The position numbers were made by a program, and so were the translations under genes. The notes beneath the pieces were generated by a model. The model was not told where the DNA came from and did no database searches. It saw only the letters and a list, made by a program, of their open reading frames with translations. Of a stretch of DNA of 64,000 nucleotides, positions 26,711 through 34,101 are shown piece by piece. Position 1 is the first letter of the stretch; the number at the start of each line of letters is the position of its first letter. The stretch is from Nocardioides sediminis. GTDB lineage: Bacteria > Actinomycetota > Actinomycetes > Propionibacteriales > Nocardioidaceae. Location: positions 496,001-560,000 of the forward strand of contig NZ_PZYZ01000001.1 of NCBI RefSeq assembly GCF_003047295.1, written 5' to 3'.

Positions 26711-28477
26711 GTGTCGTTCCTCTCCACCCCCGAAGTCGACGCCGGCCGAGACCAGCAGGACAAGGCCGGCGGCCGCGTCGTGCTCTGGCTGCTGCTCGCC
26801 CTGATCGTCGTCTTCGGCGGGCTGTACGTCGCGGCGCACTACGCCGCCGGCGACCGGGTGCCGCGGGGGACCACCGTCAGCGGGGTCAACATCGGCGGCC
26901 ACCCGCAGGCCGAGGCGGCCGACCGGCTCCGGGCCGGGCTGGCCGACCAGGTGAGCACCCCCATCGAGGCCGACCTGGACGGCACCCCCGTCACCGTGGA
27001 GGCCACGGAGGCCGGGCTGGACGTCGACTACGAGGCGTCGGTGGCCGAGGCCGGCGGCGAGGAGAGCTGGGACCCCGTCCGGCTCTGGAACTACTTCACC
27101 GGCGGCGACGACCTCGAGGCCGAGGTGATCGTCGACGAGGCCGCGCTGGGCGCACTTGTCACCCGTCTCGACGCCGAGCACGGGCGCAGCCCGCGGGAGG
27201 GGGCGCTGGCCTTCGAGGGGGCCCGCATCACCGAGACGAAGCCGCGGACCGGCCGCGCGCTCGACCCGGCCGCGACCGGCGAGGCCCTCGCCGGCGCCTG
27301 GCTCGAGGGCGAGACGGCCGAGCTCACCCTCGTCGAGCAGGAGCCCGAGATCGACGCGGGCGACCTCGCCGAGGCCCGCGACTCCTTCGCCAACGCCGCG
27401 GTCTCCGGACCGGTGACGCTGACCTTCGAGCAGTCGACCGTGCGCCTCCAGCCGGCCGACTACACCCGGGCCCTGAGCATGGAGGCGGTCGACGGCGAGC
27501 TGGTCCCGCGCCTGGACGACCAGGCGCTCGGTGCCGTCCTGGAGGGCAAGGTCTCCGTCGGCGGCGCCCCGGTCGACGCGACCGTGGCCCTGGTCGACGG
27601 CCGGCCGCAGGTCGTCCCCGCCAAGCCGGGCGTCACCTACGACGAGGAGCAGATCGCCGGCTCCTTCCTCGAGCTCGTGGCCGGGTCCGGCGACGAGCGC
27701 ACCCTGGCCGTCGACGCCAAGGTGGCGCGTCCCGACGTCACCACCAGGGAGGCCCGCGCCCTGCAGATCAAGGAGCGGGTGTCCACCTTCACCACCTACT
27801 ACCCGCACGCCGAGTACCGCAACGTCAACCTCGGCCGGGCCGCCGAGATCATCGACGGCTACGTGCTGGAGCCGGGGGAGACCTTCTCGCTCAACGACAC
27901 CGTCGGCGAGCGCACCGAGGCCAACGGCTTCACCGAGGGCTACGTCATCTCCGACGGCATCCTGATCCAGGACCTCGGTGGCGGCGTCTCCCAGATGGCC
28001 ACGACGCTCTTCAACGGCATGTTCTTCGCCGGCCTCGAGGACGTGGAGCACAAGCCGCACTCGTTCTACATCGACCGCTACCCGATCGGTCGCGAGGCCA
28101 CCGTCGCCTGGGGCGCGGTCGACCTGCGCTTCCGCAACGACACGCCGTACGGCGTGCTCATCGACACCAACGTCACCCCGTCGACGCCGTCGTCGTCCGG
28201 CGTGGTGACGGTGTCGATGTACTCCACCAAGCACTGGGACATCACCAGCTCGACCGGTGAGCGGCACAACATCACCGAGCCCGAGGTGCGCCGCGTGAAC
28301 ACGCTGCAGTGCCACGCCAACGAGGGGTACGGGGGCTTCGACATCGACGTCACCCGTTACTTCGAGCCGGTCGGGGCCAACACCGAGACCCGCGAGCCCG
28401 AGGTGTTCTCGACGACCTACACGCCCAGCGACACGGTGATCTGCACCAACCCGAACGCCGAGGACAACGTCGGCTGA
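26711..28477 (+). CDS. VanW-family protein with YoaR-like peptidoglycan-binding domains
   Basis: A membrane-anchored cell-wall protein of 588 residues. A short cytoplasmic N-terminus is followed by one helix (VVLWLLLALIVVFGGLYVAA). Two or more YoaR-like/peptidoglycan-binding-4 domains span about residues 45-330. A VanW domain follows: VSTFTTYYPHAEYRNVNLGR, LEPGETFSLNDTVGERTEAN, GGGVSQMATTLFNG and ATVAWGAVDLRFRNDTPYGV. The GTG at 26711 is preferred to an ATG three codons upstream, because TAGGAT (26698-26703) ends 7 nt before the GTG, which would make that ATG untranscribed. VanW's biochemical role is not settled. Confidence 0.85.
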   Translation: MSFLSTPEVDAGRDQQDKAGGRVVLWLLLALIVVFGGLYVAAHYAAGDRVPRGTTVSGVNIGGHPQAEAADRLRAGLADQVSTPIEADLDGTPVTVEATEAGLDVDYEASVAEAGGEESWDPVRLWNYFTGGDDLEAEVIVDEAALGALVTRLDAEHGRSPREGALAFEGARITETKPRTGRALDPAATGEALAGAWLEGETAELTLVEQEPEIDAGDLAEARDSFANAAVSGPVTLTFEQSTVRLQPADYTRALSMEAVDGELVPRLDDQALGAVLEGKVSVGGAPVDATVALVDGRPQVVPAKPGVTYDEEQIAGSFLELVAGSGDERTLAVDAKVARPDVTTREARALQIKERVSTFTTYYPHAEYRNVNLGRAAEIIDGYVLEPGETFSLNDTVGERTEANGFTEGYVISDGILIQDLGGGVSQMATTLFNGMFFAGLEDVEHKPHSFYIDRYPIGREATVAWGAVDLRFRNDTPYGVLIDTNVTPSTPSSSGVVTVSMYSTKHWDITSSTGERHNITEPEVRRVNTLQCHANEGYGGFDIDVTRYFEPVGANTETREPEVFSTTYTPSDTVICTNPNAEDNVG

Positions 28478-28508
28478 TCCGCCTCGGCCCGGACGCGCCC
28501 CGCGTGCG

Positions 28509-29306
28509 TCAGGCGCCGACCGGTCGTGCCCGGGCGGCGAGCGCCAGCACGGCCAGCGCCGCCACGACCGCGGCGACCCCGACGACGAGCGACTCGGGGT
28601 CGTCGGTGAGCCGGCCGGCGGCGATCCAGGCGAGGCCCCACGCGGCGGCGGCCGCGAACGTCCAGCGGCGGCCGGTGCGCGCGAGCACCAGTGCCGCGAC
28701 CCCGACGACCACGGCCAGCGCGACCACCGCGATCGCGTCGGCGACCGGGGCCGACGGGGTGACGCCCTCCGCGACCAGGGTGGCGGCGATGTTGGCGCAC
28801 ACGGCCACGCACACCCAGCCCAGGTAGAGCCCGAACGTCCCGTCCACGACCACGCGGTCCGCCGGCGTCGCGCCGGGGCCGAGGTCGGCGAGCCGCTGCA
28901 CCAGCACTCCGAGGACCAGCACGAGCACGACGATCACTGCCACGCTCGCCCACAGCCAGCCCTGCTGGGTGACCAGCAGCCAGGCGGCGTTGAGCGCCAT
29001 CGAGGCGGCGGCCGGCCACCCGGTCGCGCGGGCCCGTGGGGAGGCGGCGACCGACGGCAGCCACTGCCAGACCGTGTACGCCGCGAGGCCGGCTTACACG
29101 ACCGACCAGATCGAGAACGCCGGTCCCAGCGGCGCCAGCAGGGTCGCGTCGGCCGCCAGCGCGCCGCCGGACGACTCCTCGACCCGGGTGCCGATGACGC
29201 CGGTGCCCACCAGGGTCCCCAGCACGCAGAAGACCTCCGCGAGCGTGACGACGACCTGGCGGACCCGGTCGGCGGTGGTGGGCGCGGTGCTCTCCGAGAG
29301 GCTCAT
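28509..29306 (-). pseudogene. TspO/MBR-like (tryptophan-rich sensory protein) gene interrupted by a TAA codon
   Basis: Read through, this is a 265-residue membrane protein of the TspO-related tryptophan-rich family: PLGPAFSIWSVV, then YAGLAAYTVWQWLP-like residues, MALNAAWLLVTQQGWLWASV, and FGLYLGWVCVAVCANIAATL. Codon 71 is TAA (29094-29096) where relatives have a tyrosine (GTG TAA GCC GGC, expected GTG TAC GCC GGC). The frame is otherwise uninterrupted to the stop at 28509, so one substitution explains it. It could be a recent pseudogene or a base error. The start is the ATG at 29306, with TTGGAT 7 nt upstream. Confidence 0.8.
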
Positions 29307-29338
29307 GCCCACCATCCAACACGCCGCGTGGGCGCCGA

Positions 29339-29482
29339 CTCGTCGGACGTCGGCCGGGACGTCCGACGAGGCGGCGGCCTCGGGCACCGGACCGTCGGAC
29401 GTCCCGCAGGACGTCCGACGGCACGGTCGCCGGACCGTCGGACGCTGCCCGGGACGCCGTCAGCCGCCAGCCGTCAGCCGTC
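29339..29482. repeat. Paired 13-bp inverted repeats sharing GTCGGACGTC, plus short tandem units
   Basis: CTCGTCGGACGTC (29339-29351) pairs perfectly with GACGTCCGACGAG (29358-29370). CCGTCGGACGTCC (29392-29404) pairs perfectly with GGACGTCCGACGG (29409-29421). A third half-site occurs in CCGGACCGTCGGACG (29430-29444), an exact direct repeat of 29387-29401. The tail 29461-29482 has CAGCCGC/CAGCCGT 7-bp units. It lies after the AspRS gene (minus strand) and upstream of the TspO-like gene, so it can act as terminator, operator or mobile-palindrome remnant. Confidence 0.8.
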
Positions 29483-29496
29483 ACCCGGCGCGCGGC

Positions 29497-30768
29497 TCAG
29501 GGGGAGAGCCGGTGCAGGTCGCGCGGGAAGGGCGTGACCTCGCGGACGTTGGCGGCCTCCACGAGCCGGCCCACCCAGCGCTCGAGCCCGATCGCGAACC
29601 CGCCGTGGGGCGGCATCCCGTGCCGGAAGGCCTGGAGGTACGCCGCGTGGGCGGCCGGGTCCTCGCCGCGCGCCCGCAGCGCCGTCTCGTAGTCGCCGGC
29701 GCGGTGCAGCCGCTGCCCACCGGTGACCAGCTCCAGCCCCCGGAACAGCAGGTCGAAGCTGTTGGACCAGCGGGCGTCGTCCGGCTGCGGGTGGGTGTAG
29801 AACGGCCGCTTGGCCATCGGGTAGCCCTCGACGGCCAGGAAGTCCGACCCGTGCTCCTCCAGCGCCCACGCTCCCAGGGCCCGCTCGTGCTCGGGAGCGA
29901 GGTCCGGCTCGTCCTCCGGCGCGCCCACCAGGGCCAGCGCGTCGGCGAAGTGGACCACCGGGATCTCGGCCGGCACCACCGGGAGGCGGGCGCCCGCCCT
30001 CGACGCGGCCTCGGCGGCGTACGACCCGATGCCGGCCACCATCCCGGCCAGCACCTCGCGCAGCACCGCGAGCACGTCGCGGTGGTCGCGGACGAAGCCG
30101 AGCTCGACGTCGAGCGAGCGGTACTCGGCGAGGTGGCGGACGGTGTCGTGCGGCTCGGCGCGGAAGACCGGACCCACCTCGTAGACGCGCTCGAAGACAC
30201 CGACGAGCTGCTGCTTGTAGAGCTGCGGGCTCTGCGCGAGGTAGGCCGGACGGCCGAAGTAGTCCACCTCGAAGACCGTCGAGCCCGACTCGGTGGCCGA
30301 GTCGACCAGCTTGGGCGTGGCGATCTCGGTGAAGCCCAGGTCGTCGAGGCTGCTCCGGAACCCGCGCAGCGACGCCGCGGCCACCTCCCAGCGGGCCCGC
30401 TGGGCGGGGTGGCGCCACAGGACCGGGGCGTGGTCGAGCAGGGTGGGCAGCTGGACGTCGAGCTGCGGGCGCCACAGCTCGGCCGGCGGGGTCGCGGCCG
30501 GGTCGGTGAGCGCCTCCACGACGGCCTCGGTGACCTCGACGCCGCCCGGCGCCTGCGCGTTGGCGGTGGCCGTGCCGGTCACCCGGACGGCCGTCTCCTC
30601 GGGCGGTACGACGCTCCCGGCGGGCAGCACGACCTGCGCCAGGCCGCTGCGGTCGCGCACGACGAGGAAGGTGACCCGGGCCAGCTCCCGGCGGCGGTGG
30701 ACCCACCCCTCCAGCGTGACCGGCGAGCCGGGAGCGAGGATGGGCAGGGATGTGCAGAGCGATCTCAT
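29497..30768 (-). CDS. aspS: Aspartyl-tRNA synthetase, archaeal type (probably non-discriminating)
   Basis: A 423-residue class IIb synthetase. An OB-fold anticodon domain (VTLEGWVHRRRELARVTFLV) is followed by the catalytic domain: GFTEIATPKLVDSATESGST, YLAQSPQLYKQQLVGVFERV, motif 2 VFRAEPHDTVRHLAEYRSLD and motif 3 GGFAIGLERWVGRL, ending with TPFPRDLHRL. It lacks the GAD insertion of bacterial AspRS (normally near 580 residues) and matches the archaeal/eukaryal genre, which is often Asp/Asn non-discriminating. A bacterial aspS elsewhere in the genome would be expected. The ATG has CTGGAGG as ribosome site inside a hairpin, described separately. Confidence 0.88.
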   Translation of the reverse strand: MRSLCTSLPILAPGSPVTLEGWVHRRRELARVTFLVVRDRSGLAQVVLPAGSVVPPEETAVRVTGTATANAQAPGGVEVTEAVVEALTDPAATPPAELWRPQLDVQLPTLLDHAPVLWRHPAQRARWEVAAASLRGFRSSLDDLGFTEIATPKLVDSATESGSTVFEVDYFGRPAYLAQSPQLYKQQLVGVFERVYEVGPVFRAEPHDTVRHLAEYRSLDVELGFVRDHRDVLAVLREVLAGMVAGIGSYAAEAASRAGARLPVVPAEIPVVHFADALALVGAPEDEPDLAPEHERALGAWALEEHGSDFLAVEGYPMAKRPFYTHPQPDDARWSNSFDLLFRGLELVTGGQRLHRAGDYETALRARGEDPAAHAAYLQAFRHGMPPHGGFAIGLERWVGRLVEAANVREVTPFPRDLHRLSP

Positions 30769-30960
30769 GTCGACCTCCAGTTGGCGTGGGCCCTGGAGGT
30801 GTGGGCGGGGGCTAGGTCGCGGTGCCACCACACCTTCGCCGGCCAAGTCTTCGGCGGCCGGCCTCTCGTCGGTGACGCCGGACGCGCGGACCGCGGCTCG
30901 TCTGCCGGTGTGCAGGGAGGGCGTCACGCTCCACCGCGGTCGCGCTGATGATGCATCCGC
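30769..30960 (-). promoter_or_regulatory. T-box-like riboswitch leader of aspS with SD-sequestering hairpin
   Basis: On the coding strand the leader contains GGTGGCACCGCGACC (plus 30815-30829), matching the tRNA-acceptor-binding T-box core. Downstream, ACCTCCAG (plus 30793-30800) pairs perfectly with CTGGAGGT (plus 30773-30780), which holds the Shine-Dalgarno sequence of aspS, as in translational T-boxes. Upstream, a strong stem pairs GCGCGACCGCGG with CCGCGGTCCGCGC. The specifier codon is not certain: GAC occurs in the stem loop (GTGACG), and ATC occurs in TCATCAGCG near the 5' end. Confidence 0.65.
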
Positions 30961-31012
30961 GCGGGGCGGGTCGGCAACTCGATTCGCGGGCCCGGTGCGG
31001 GGACCTCGCCTC

Positions 31013-31957
31013 TCAGGACGTCCCGGCGGGGGCGACGAGGTAGCGGTAGGTGTGGTGGGTGACGAACCCCAGCCGCTCGTAGAGCCGGGCCGCGCCCGGG
31101 TTGTCGGTCTCGACCTGGAGCACCGCGGTCAGCGCGCCGCGCGAGGCCGCCCAGTCGAGCAGCTCGGCCAGGACGTGCGTGGCGAGCCCCTGCCGCCTCT
31201 GGCCGGGGTCCACGTCGAGGGAGTCGAGCACCACCCAGTCGCCGTCGAGCGTCGCGCGACCGGTCGCCGCGCCGTCGCCGAGGTGGACCACCAGCCGGTC
31301 GGGCTCCTCCTCGAGGCGCGGCACCGGTGCCGCGCGACCGGCCGAGACCGCGTCGCAGGACCGGAGCGCCCGCGCCACCCCCGCCACCTGGCAGTGCGCC
31401 GACCCGTTCCCGAGGTCCCGCCAGTCCAGCGCCAGGAGCCCGGACTCGACCTCGGAGCCGAGGACGGCCATCACCATCGGCTCGCGGTCGTGCTCGCGGT
31501 GCCACCGGCGGACCGTGTCCGCGGCCTCGGCGAGCGGCATCCCGGGGTCGCCCATCGCCAGCGTCGAGCTGGCCCGCCGCCGCAACCGTCCGTCGTACGC
31601 CGGGGCGCAGCGCAGCACCCACTCGCCGAGCGGCTCGGCGACCAGGTCCGGCCACAGCACGTGCGTGTGAAGCTCGACCGAGCGCGGGGAGTCGCGGTGC
31701 CGTACCGAGGGGCGCGGCGGGACGGGCTTGCCGGACACGATGTCGGCGACCGCCACCTCGACGCGACCACGCTCGGACTCGATCACGACGACCCCGCCGG
31801 ACCACGACACGCAGGTGCCCAGGACGTCGTTGAGGGCCGGCCCGCCGGTGGGGCCGGTCTCGCCCCGGACGACGTGCCTGACCACCACCCGCTGCCCCAC
31901 GACGTGGGGTCCCAGCAGGTGCCTGCCCACGGTGTGGGGGTCCGGCGCGGAGGGCAT
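31013..31957 (-). CDS. GNAT acetyltransferase with N-terminal small beta-barrel (CG3035/NAGS-like)
   Basis: A 314-residue protein. Residues about 10-85 form a small beta-barrel-like module (VVGQRVVVRHVVRGETGPTG; GGVVVIESERGRVEVAVADI). The C-terminal 140 residues are a GNAT fold with acetyl-CoA loop VDPGQRRQGLATHVLAELLD and NPGAARLYERLGFVTHHTYR. It resembles the actinobacterial group annotated as CG3035-type N-acetylglutamate synthase, commonly located next to fdxA; the substrate is not shown by the sequence. The coding-strand TAATAT 6 nt before the ATG overlaps the divergent fdxA promoter. Confidence 0.8.
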   Translation of the reverse strand: MPSAPDPHTVGRHLLGPHVVGQRVVVRHVVRGETGPTGGPALNDVLGTCVSWSGGVVVIESERGRVEVAVADIVSGKPVPPRPSVRHRDSPRSVELHTHVLWPDLVAEPLGEWVLRCAPAYDGRLRRRASSTLAMGDPGMPLAEAADTVRRWHREHDREPMVMAVLGSEVESGLLALDWRDLGNGSAHCQVAGVARALRSCDAVSAGRAAPVPRLEEEPDRLVVHLGDGAATGRATLDGDWVVLDSLDVDPGQRRQGLATHVLAELLDWAASRGALTAVLQVETDNPGAARLYERLGFVTHHTYRYLVAPAGTS

Positions 31958-31963
31958 GCCGGG

Positions 31964-31973
31964 ATATTAGAGT
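31964..31973. promoter_or_regulatory. Overlapping divergent -10 elements for the GNAT gene and fdxA
   Basis: ATATTAGAGT carries TAATAT on the minus strand (31964-31969), 6 nt before the GNAT ATG, and TATTAG or TAGAGT on the plus strand (31965-31973) for fdxA. Because the two hexamers overlap, polymerase cannot occupy both at once. The fdxA transcript would then have a leader of about 35 nt with AGGAGGA (32004-32010). Confidence 0.5.
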
Positions 31974-32014
31974 GGTCACGTTCGCCCCTCGCCCCTTGCC
32001 TCCAGGAGGATCCG

Positions 32015-32341
32015 GTGACCTACGTCATCGCCCAGCCGTGCGTCGACCTCAAGGACCGTGCGTGCGTCGACGAGTGCCCCGTCGACTGCATCTACGAGGG
32101 CAAGCGCATGCTCTACATCCACCCCGACGAGTGCGTCGACTGCGGTGCGTGCGAGCCGGTGTGCCCGGTGGAGGCGATCTTCTACGAGGACGACACCCCC
32201 GAGGAGTGGAAGCAGTACTACGACGCCAACGTCCAGTTCTTCGACGACCTCGGCTCGCCCGGCGGCGCCGCCAAGATGGGTGAGATCGACAAGGACCACC
32301 CCCTCGTCGCCGCGCTGCCCCCGCAGGAGCACGACGAGTGA
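32015..32341 (+). CDS. fdxA: Ferredoxin FdxA, seven-iron type
   Basis: A 108-residue soluble ferredoxin with a [3Fe-4S] and a [4Fe-4S] cluster. The ligands lie in CVDLKDRACVDECPVDCIYE and CVDCGACEPVCPVEAIFYED, followed by the long C-terminal tail of actinobacterial FdxA. It carries low-potential electrons, for example to cytochromes P450. The GTG start has AGGAGGA 4 nt upstream. Its stop overlaps the dapC start (GTGA), a conserved actinobacterial pairing. Confidence 0.96.
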   Translation: MTYVIAQPCVDLKDRACVDECPVDCIYEGKRMLYIHPDECVDCGACEPVCPVEAIFYEDDTPEEWKQYYDANVQFFDDLGSPGGAAKMGEIDKDHPLVAALPPQEHDE

Positions 32342-33444
32342 CCTCTCGGGTCTCGGCCCGGCTCCCGGACTTCCCCTGGGACAAGCTCACCTCGTACGCC
32401 GCCCGCGCGCGGTCGCACCCCGACGGCATCGTCGACCTCTCCATCGGCACGCCCGTCGACCCGACCCCCGAGGTCGTGCAGAAGGCGTTGGCCGCGGCGG
32501 CGGACAACCCGGGCTACCCGACGACCATCGGGCTCGAGGCCACCCGGCAGGCGGCGATCGACTGGCTGGGCCGGCGCTTCGGCGTCACCGGCCTCGGACT
32601 CGACGGCGTGCTGCCGGTCATCGGCTCCAAGGAGCTGATCGGCTCGATGGCCGTCCACCTGGGCATCGGCGCCGGTGACCTGGTCGTCTACCCGCAGCTG
32701 GCCTACCCCACCTACGAGGTCGGCGCCACGCTGGCCGGCGCCCGCGCGGTCGCGACCGACTCGCTGACCTCGCTCGGGCCCGAGGTGCCGCGGCTCCTGT
32801 GGCTCAACAGCCCGTCCAACCCCACCGGCCGGGTGCTGCCCGTCGAGCACCTGCGCAAGGTGGTCGACTGGTGCCGTGACCGGGGCACGCTCCTGGTCTC
32901 CGACGAGTGCTACCTCGAGTGCGCCTGGGACACGACCCCCGTCTCGGTCCTGCACCCCGACGTCTGCGGCGACAGCCACGAGGGGATCCTCGCCGTCCAC
33001 TCGCTGTCCAAGCGGTCCAACCTCGCCGGCTACCGCTGCGCGTTCGTGGCCGGTGACCCGGCGGTCGTGGGCGAGCTGCTCGCGGTGCGCAAGAACCTCG
33101 GGCTCCAGATGCCCGGTCCGCAGCAGCGCGCGATGGTCGCGGCCCTCGACGACGACGCGCACGTGGTCGAGCAGCACGCCCGCTATGCCGCCCGCCGCGC
33201 CAAGCTGCGCGAGGCCCTCATGGGCGCCGGCTTCCGCATCGACCACTCCGAGGCCTCGCTCTACCTGTGGAGCACCCGCGACGAGGACTGCTGGGAGACC
33301 GTGGCCACGCTGGCCGGCCAGGGCATCCTGGTGGCTCCCGGTGAGTTCTACGGCCCCGCCGGTCGCCGGCACGTCCGCATCGCCTTCACGGCCACCGACG
33401 AGCGCATCGACGCGGCGGTCGCCCGCCTCGCGGCGGCCAGCTAG
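32338..33444 (+). CDS. dapC: N-succinyldiaminopimelate aminotransferase DapC
   Basis: A 368-residue fold type I PLP enzyme converting N-succinyl-2-amino-6-ketopimelate to N-succinyl-LL-DAP in lysine and peptidoglycan precursor synthesis. Motifs are GTPVDPTPEVVQKAL, VIGSKELIGS, LNSPSNPTGRVLP, VSDECYLEC and the PLP lysine in SLSKRSNLAGYRCAFVAG. The GTG start overlaps the fdxA stop codon, so translation is coupled. dapD and dapE, acting just before and after it, lie 2-8 kb downstream in other transcription units. Confidence 0.93.
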   Translation: MTSRVSARLPDFPWDKLTSYAARARSHPDGIVDLSIGTPVDPTPEVVQKALAAAADNPGYPTTIGLEATRQAAIDWLGRRFGVTGLGLDGVLPVIGSKELIGSMAVHLGIGAGDLVVYPQLAYPTYEVGATLAGARAVATDSLTSLGPEVPRLLWLNSPSNPTGRVLPVEHLRKVVDWCRDRGTLLVSDECYLECAWDTTPVSVLHPDVCGDSHEGILAVHSLSKRSNLAGYRCAFVAGDPAVVGELLAVRKNLGLQMPGPQQRAMVAALDDDAHVVEQHARYAARRAKLREALMGAGFRIDHSEASLYLWSTRDEDCWETVATLAGQGILVAPGEFYGPAGRRHVRIAFTATDERIDAAVARLAAAS

Positions 33445-33460
33445 CGACCGGGCCCTCGGG

Positions 33461-34006
33461 TCAGATCGCCTCGACCGCGAGGGCACCCGGGCGCATCGGG
33501 CGCAGCTTGGTGTGCAGGCCCTGGTCGGGCTGCGCGAACGGCGCCACGATCGGACCGATGCCGGGGCGTTCCACCGGGCGGCTCGGGGAGACCGGCGCCG
33601 CCGGCCCGGGCATCACGATGGGGCCCGCGTCGTACGTCCGGGGCGGCACGCCGACGGTCGGCGCCGCCTCGCGACGTCCCCACGCGGCCTCGGGCTGGGC
33701 CCACGACGGTCCGCCGTCGGCCGCCGGCATCGGGTGCACGGTGGCGTCCTGGGGCTGGTGGTGGTGCGCGTCCTTCTCCTCGATGGCCTCGAAGGCCGCC
33801 GACTGTCGGACCTGGACGGCGCTGATGGCATCCATCCGCAGGACAGACAGCACGTCGTCGTCGCCGTGCAGCACGAGGCCGTGGCCGTCGACCGCCGTCA
33901 CGTGCCCCCGCAGCCACTGCCCGTTGACGAGGACCTCGACGTCGACGTCCGTTCCCTGCGCTCGGGTGAGCGCCGTTCCGATGGTGTAGATGGTCGATGT
34001 ACGCAT
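33461..34006 (-). CDS. Hfq/Sm-like N-terminal domain protein with disordered C-terminus (hypothetical)
   Basis: A 181-residue protein. Residues about 5-66 have the order of an Hfq/Sm domain: an N-terminal helix (TIYTIGTALTRAQG), then VDVEVLVNGQWLRGHVTAVD with the Sm1-like LVNGxxLxGxVxxxD pattern, and VLSVLRMDAISAVQV like the Sm2 end AISTV of Hfq. The Hfq proximal-site YKH residues are replaced by RMD. Residues 70-181 are low-complexity, proline- and alanine-rich. Actinobacteria are thought to lack canonical Hfq, so this is a lead, not an assignment. TAGCGT lies 7 nt before the ATG, so the gene is probably leaderless. Confidence 0.6.
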   Translation of the reverse strand: MRTSTIYTIGTALTRAQGTDVDVEVLVNGQWLRGHVTAVDGHGLVLHGDDDVLSVLRMDAISAVQVRQSAAFEAIEEKDAHHHQPQDATVHPMPAADGGPSWAQPEAAWGRREAAPTVGVPPRTYDAGPIVMPGPAAPVSPSRPVERPGIGPIVAPFAQPDQGLHTKLRPMRPGALAVEAI

Positions 34007-34013
34007 GCCGGGG

Positions 34014-34042
34014 ACGCTAGGTCGGCGGCCGCGGCCGCCACG
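34014..34042 (-). promoter_or_regulatory. Promoter of the Sm-like gene with 16-bp palindrome
   Basis: The coding-strand -10 is TAGCGT (plus 34014-34019). The perfect palindrome GGCGGCCGCGGCCGCC (34024-34039) occupies the spacer between it and the expected -35 position, where a dimeric repressor would block polymerase. A further hairpin, CCCCA-TTTG-TGGGG (34062-34075), lies just upstream. Confidence 0.45.
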
Positions 34043-34101
34043 GGGCGCTCGGCGGCTCTTACCCCATTTGTGGGGGGTGGATCAGACCGCGCGCCACCGT
34101 T

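Noticed and set aside
29339..29482. Possible CRISPR array
   Set aside because: Repeats are palindromic, of unequal spacing (about 40-50 bp), only two to three copies, with no spacer-like unique segments of regular length and no cas genes.
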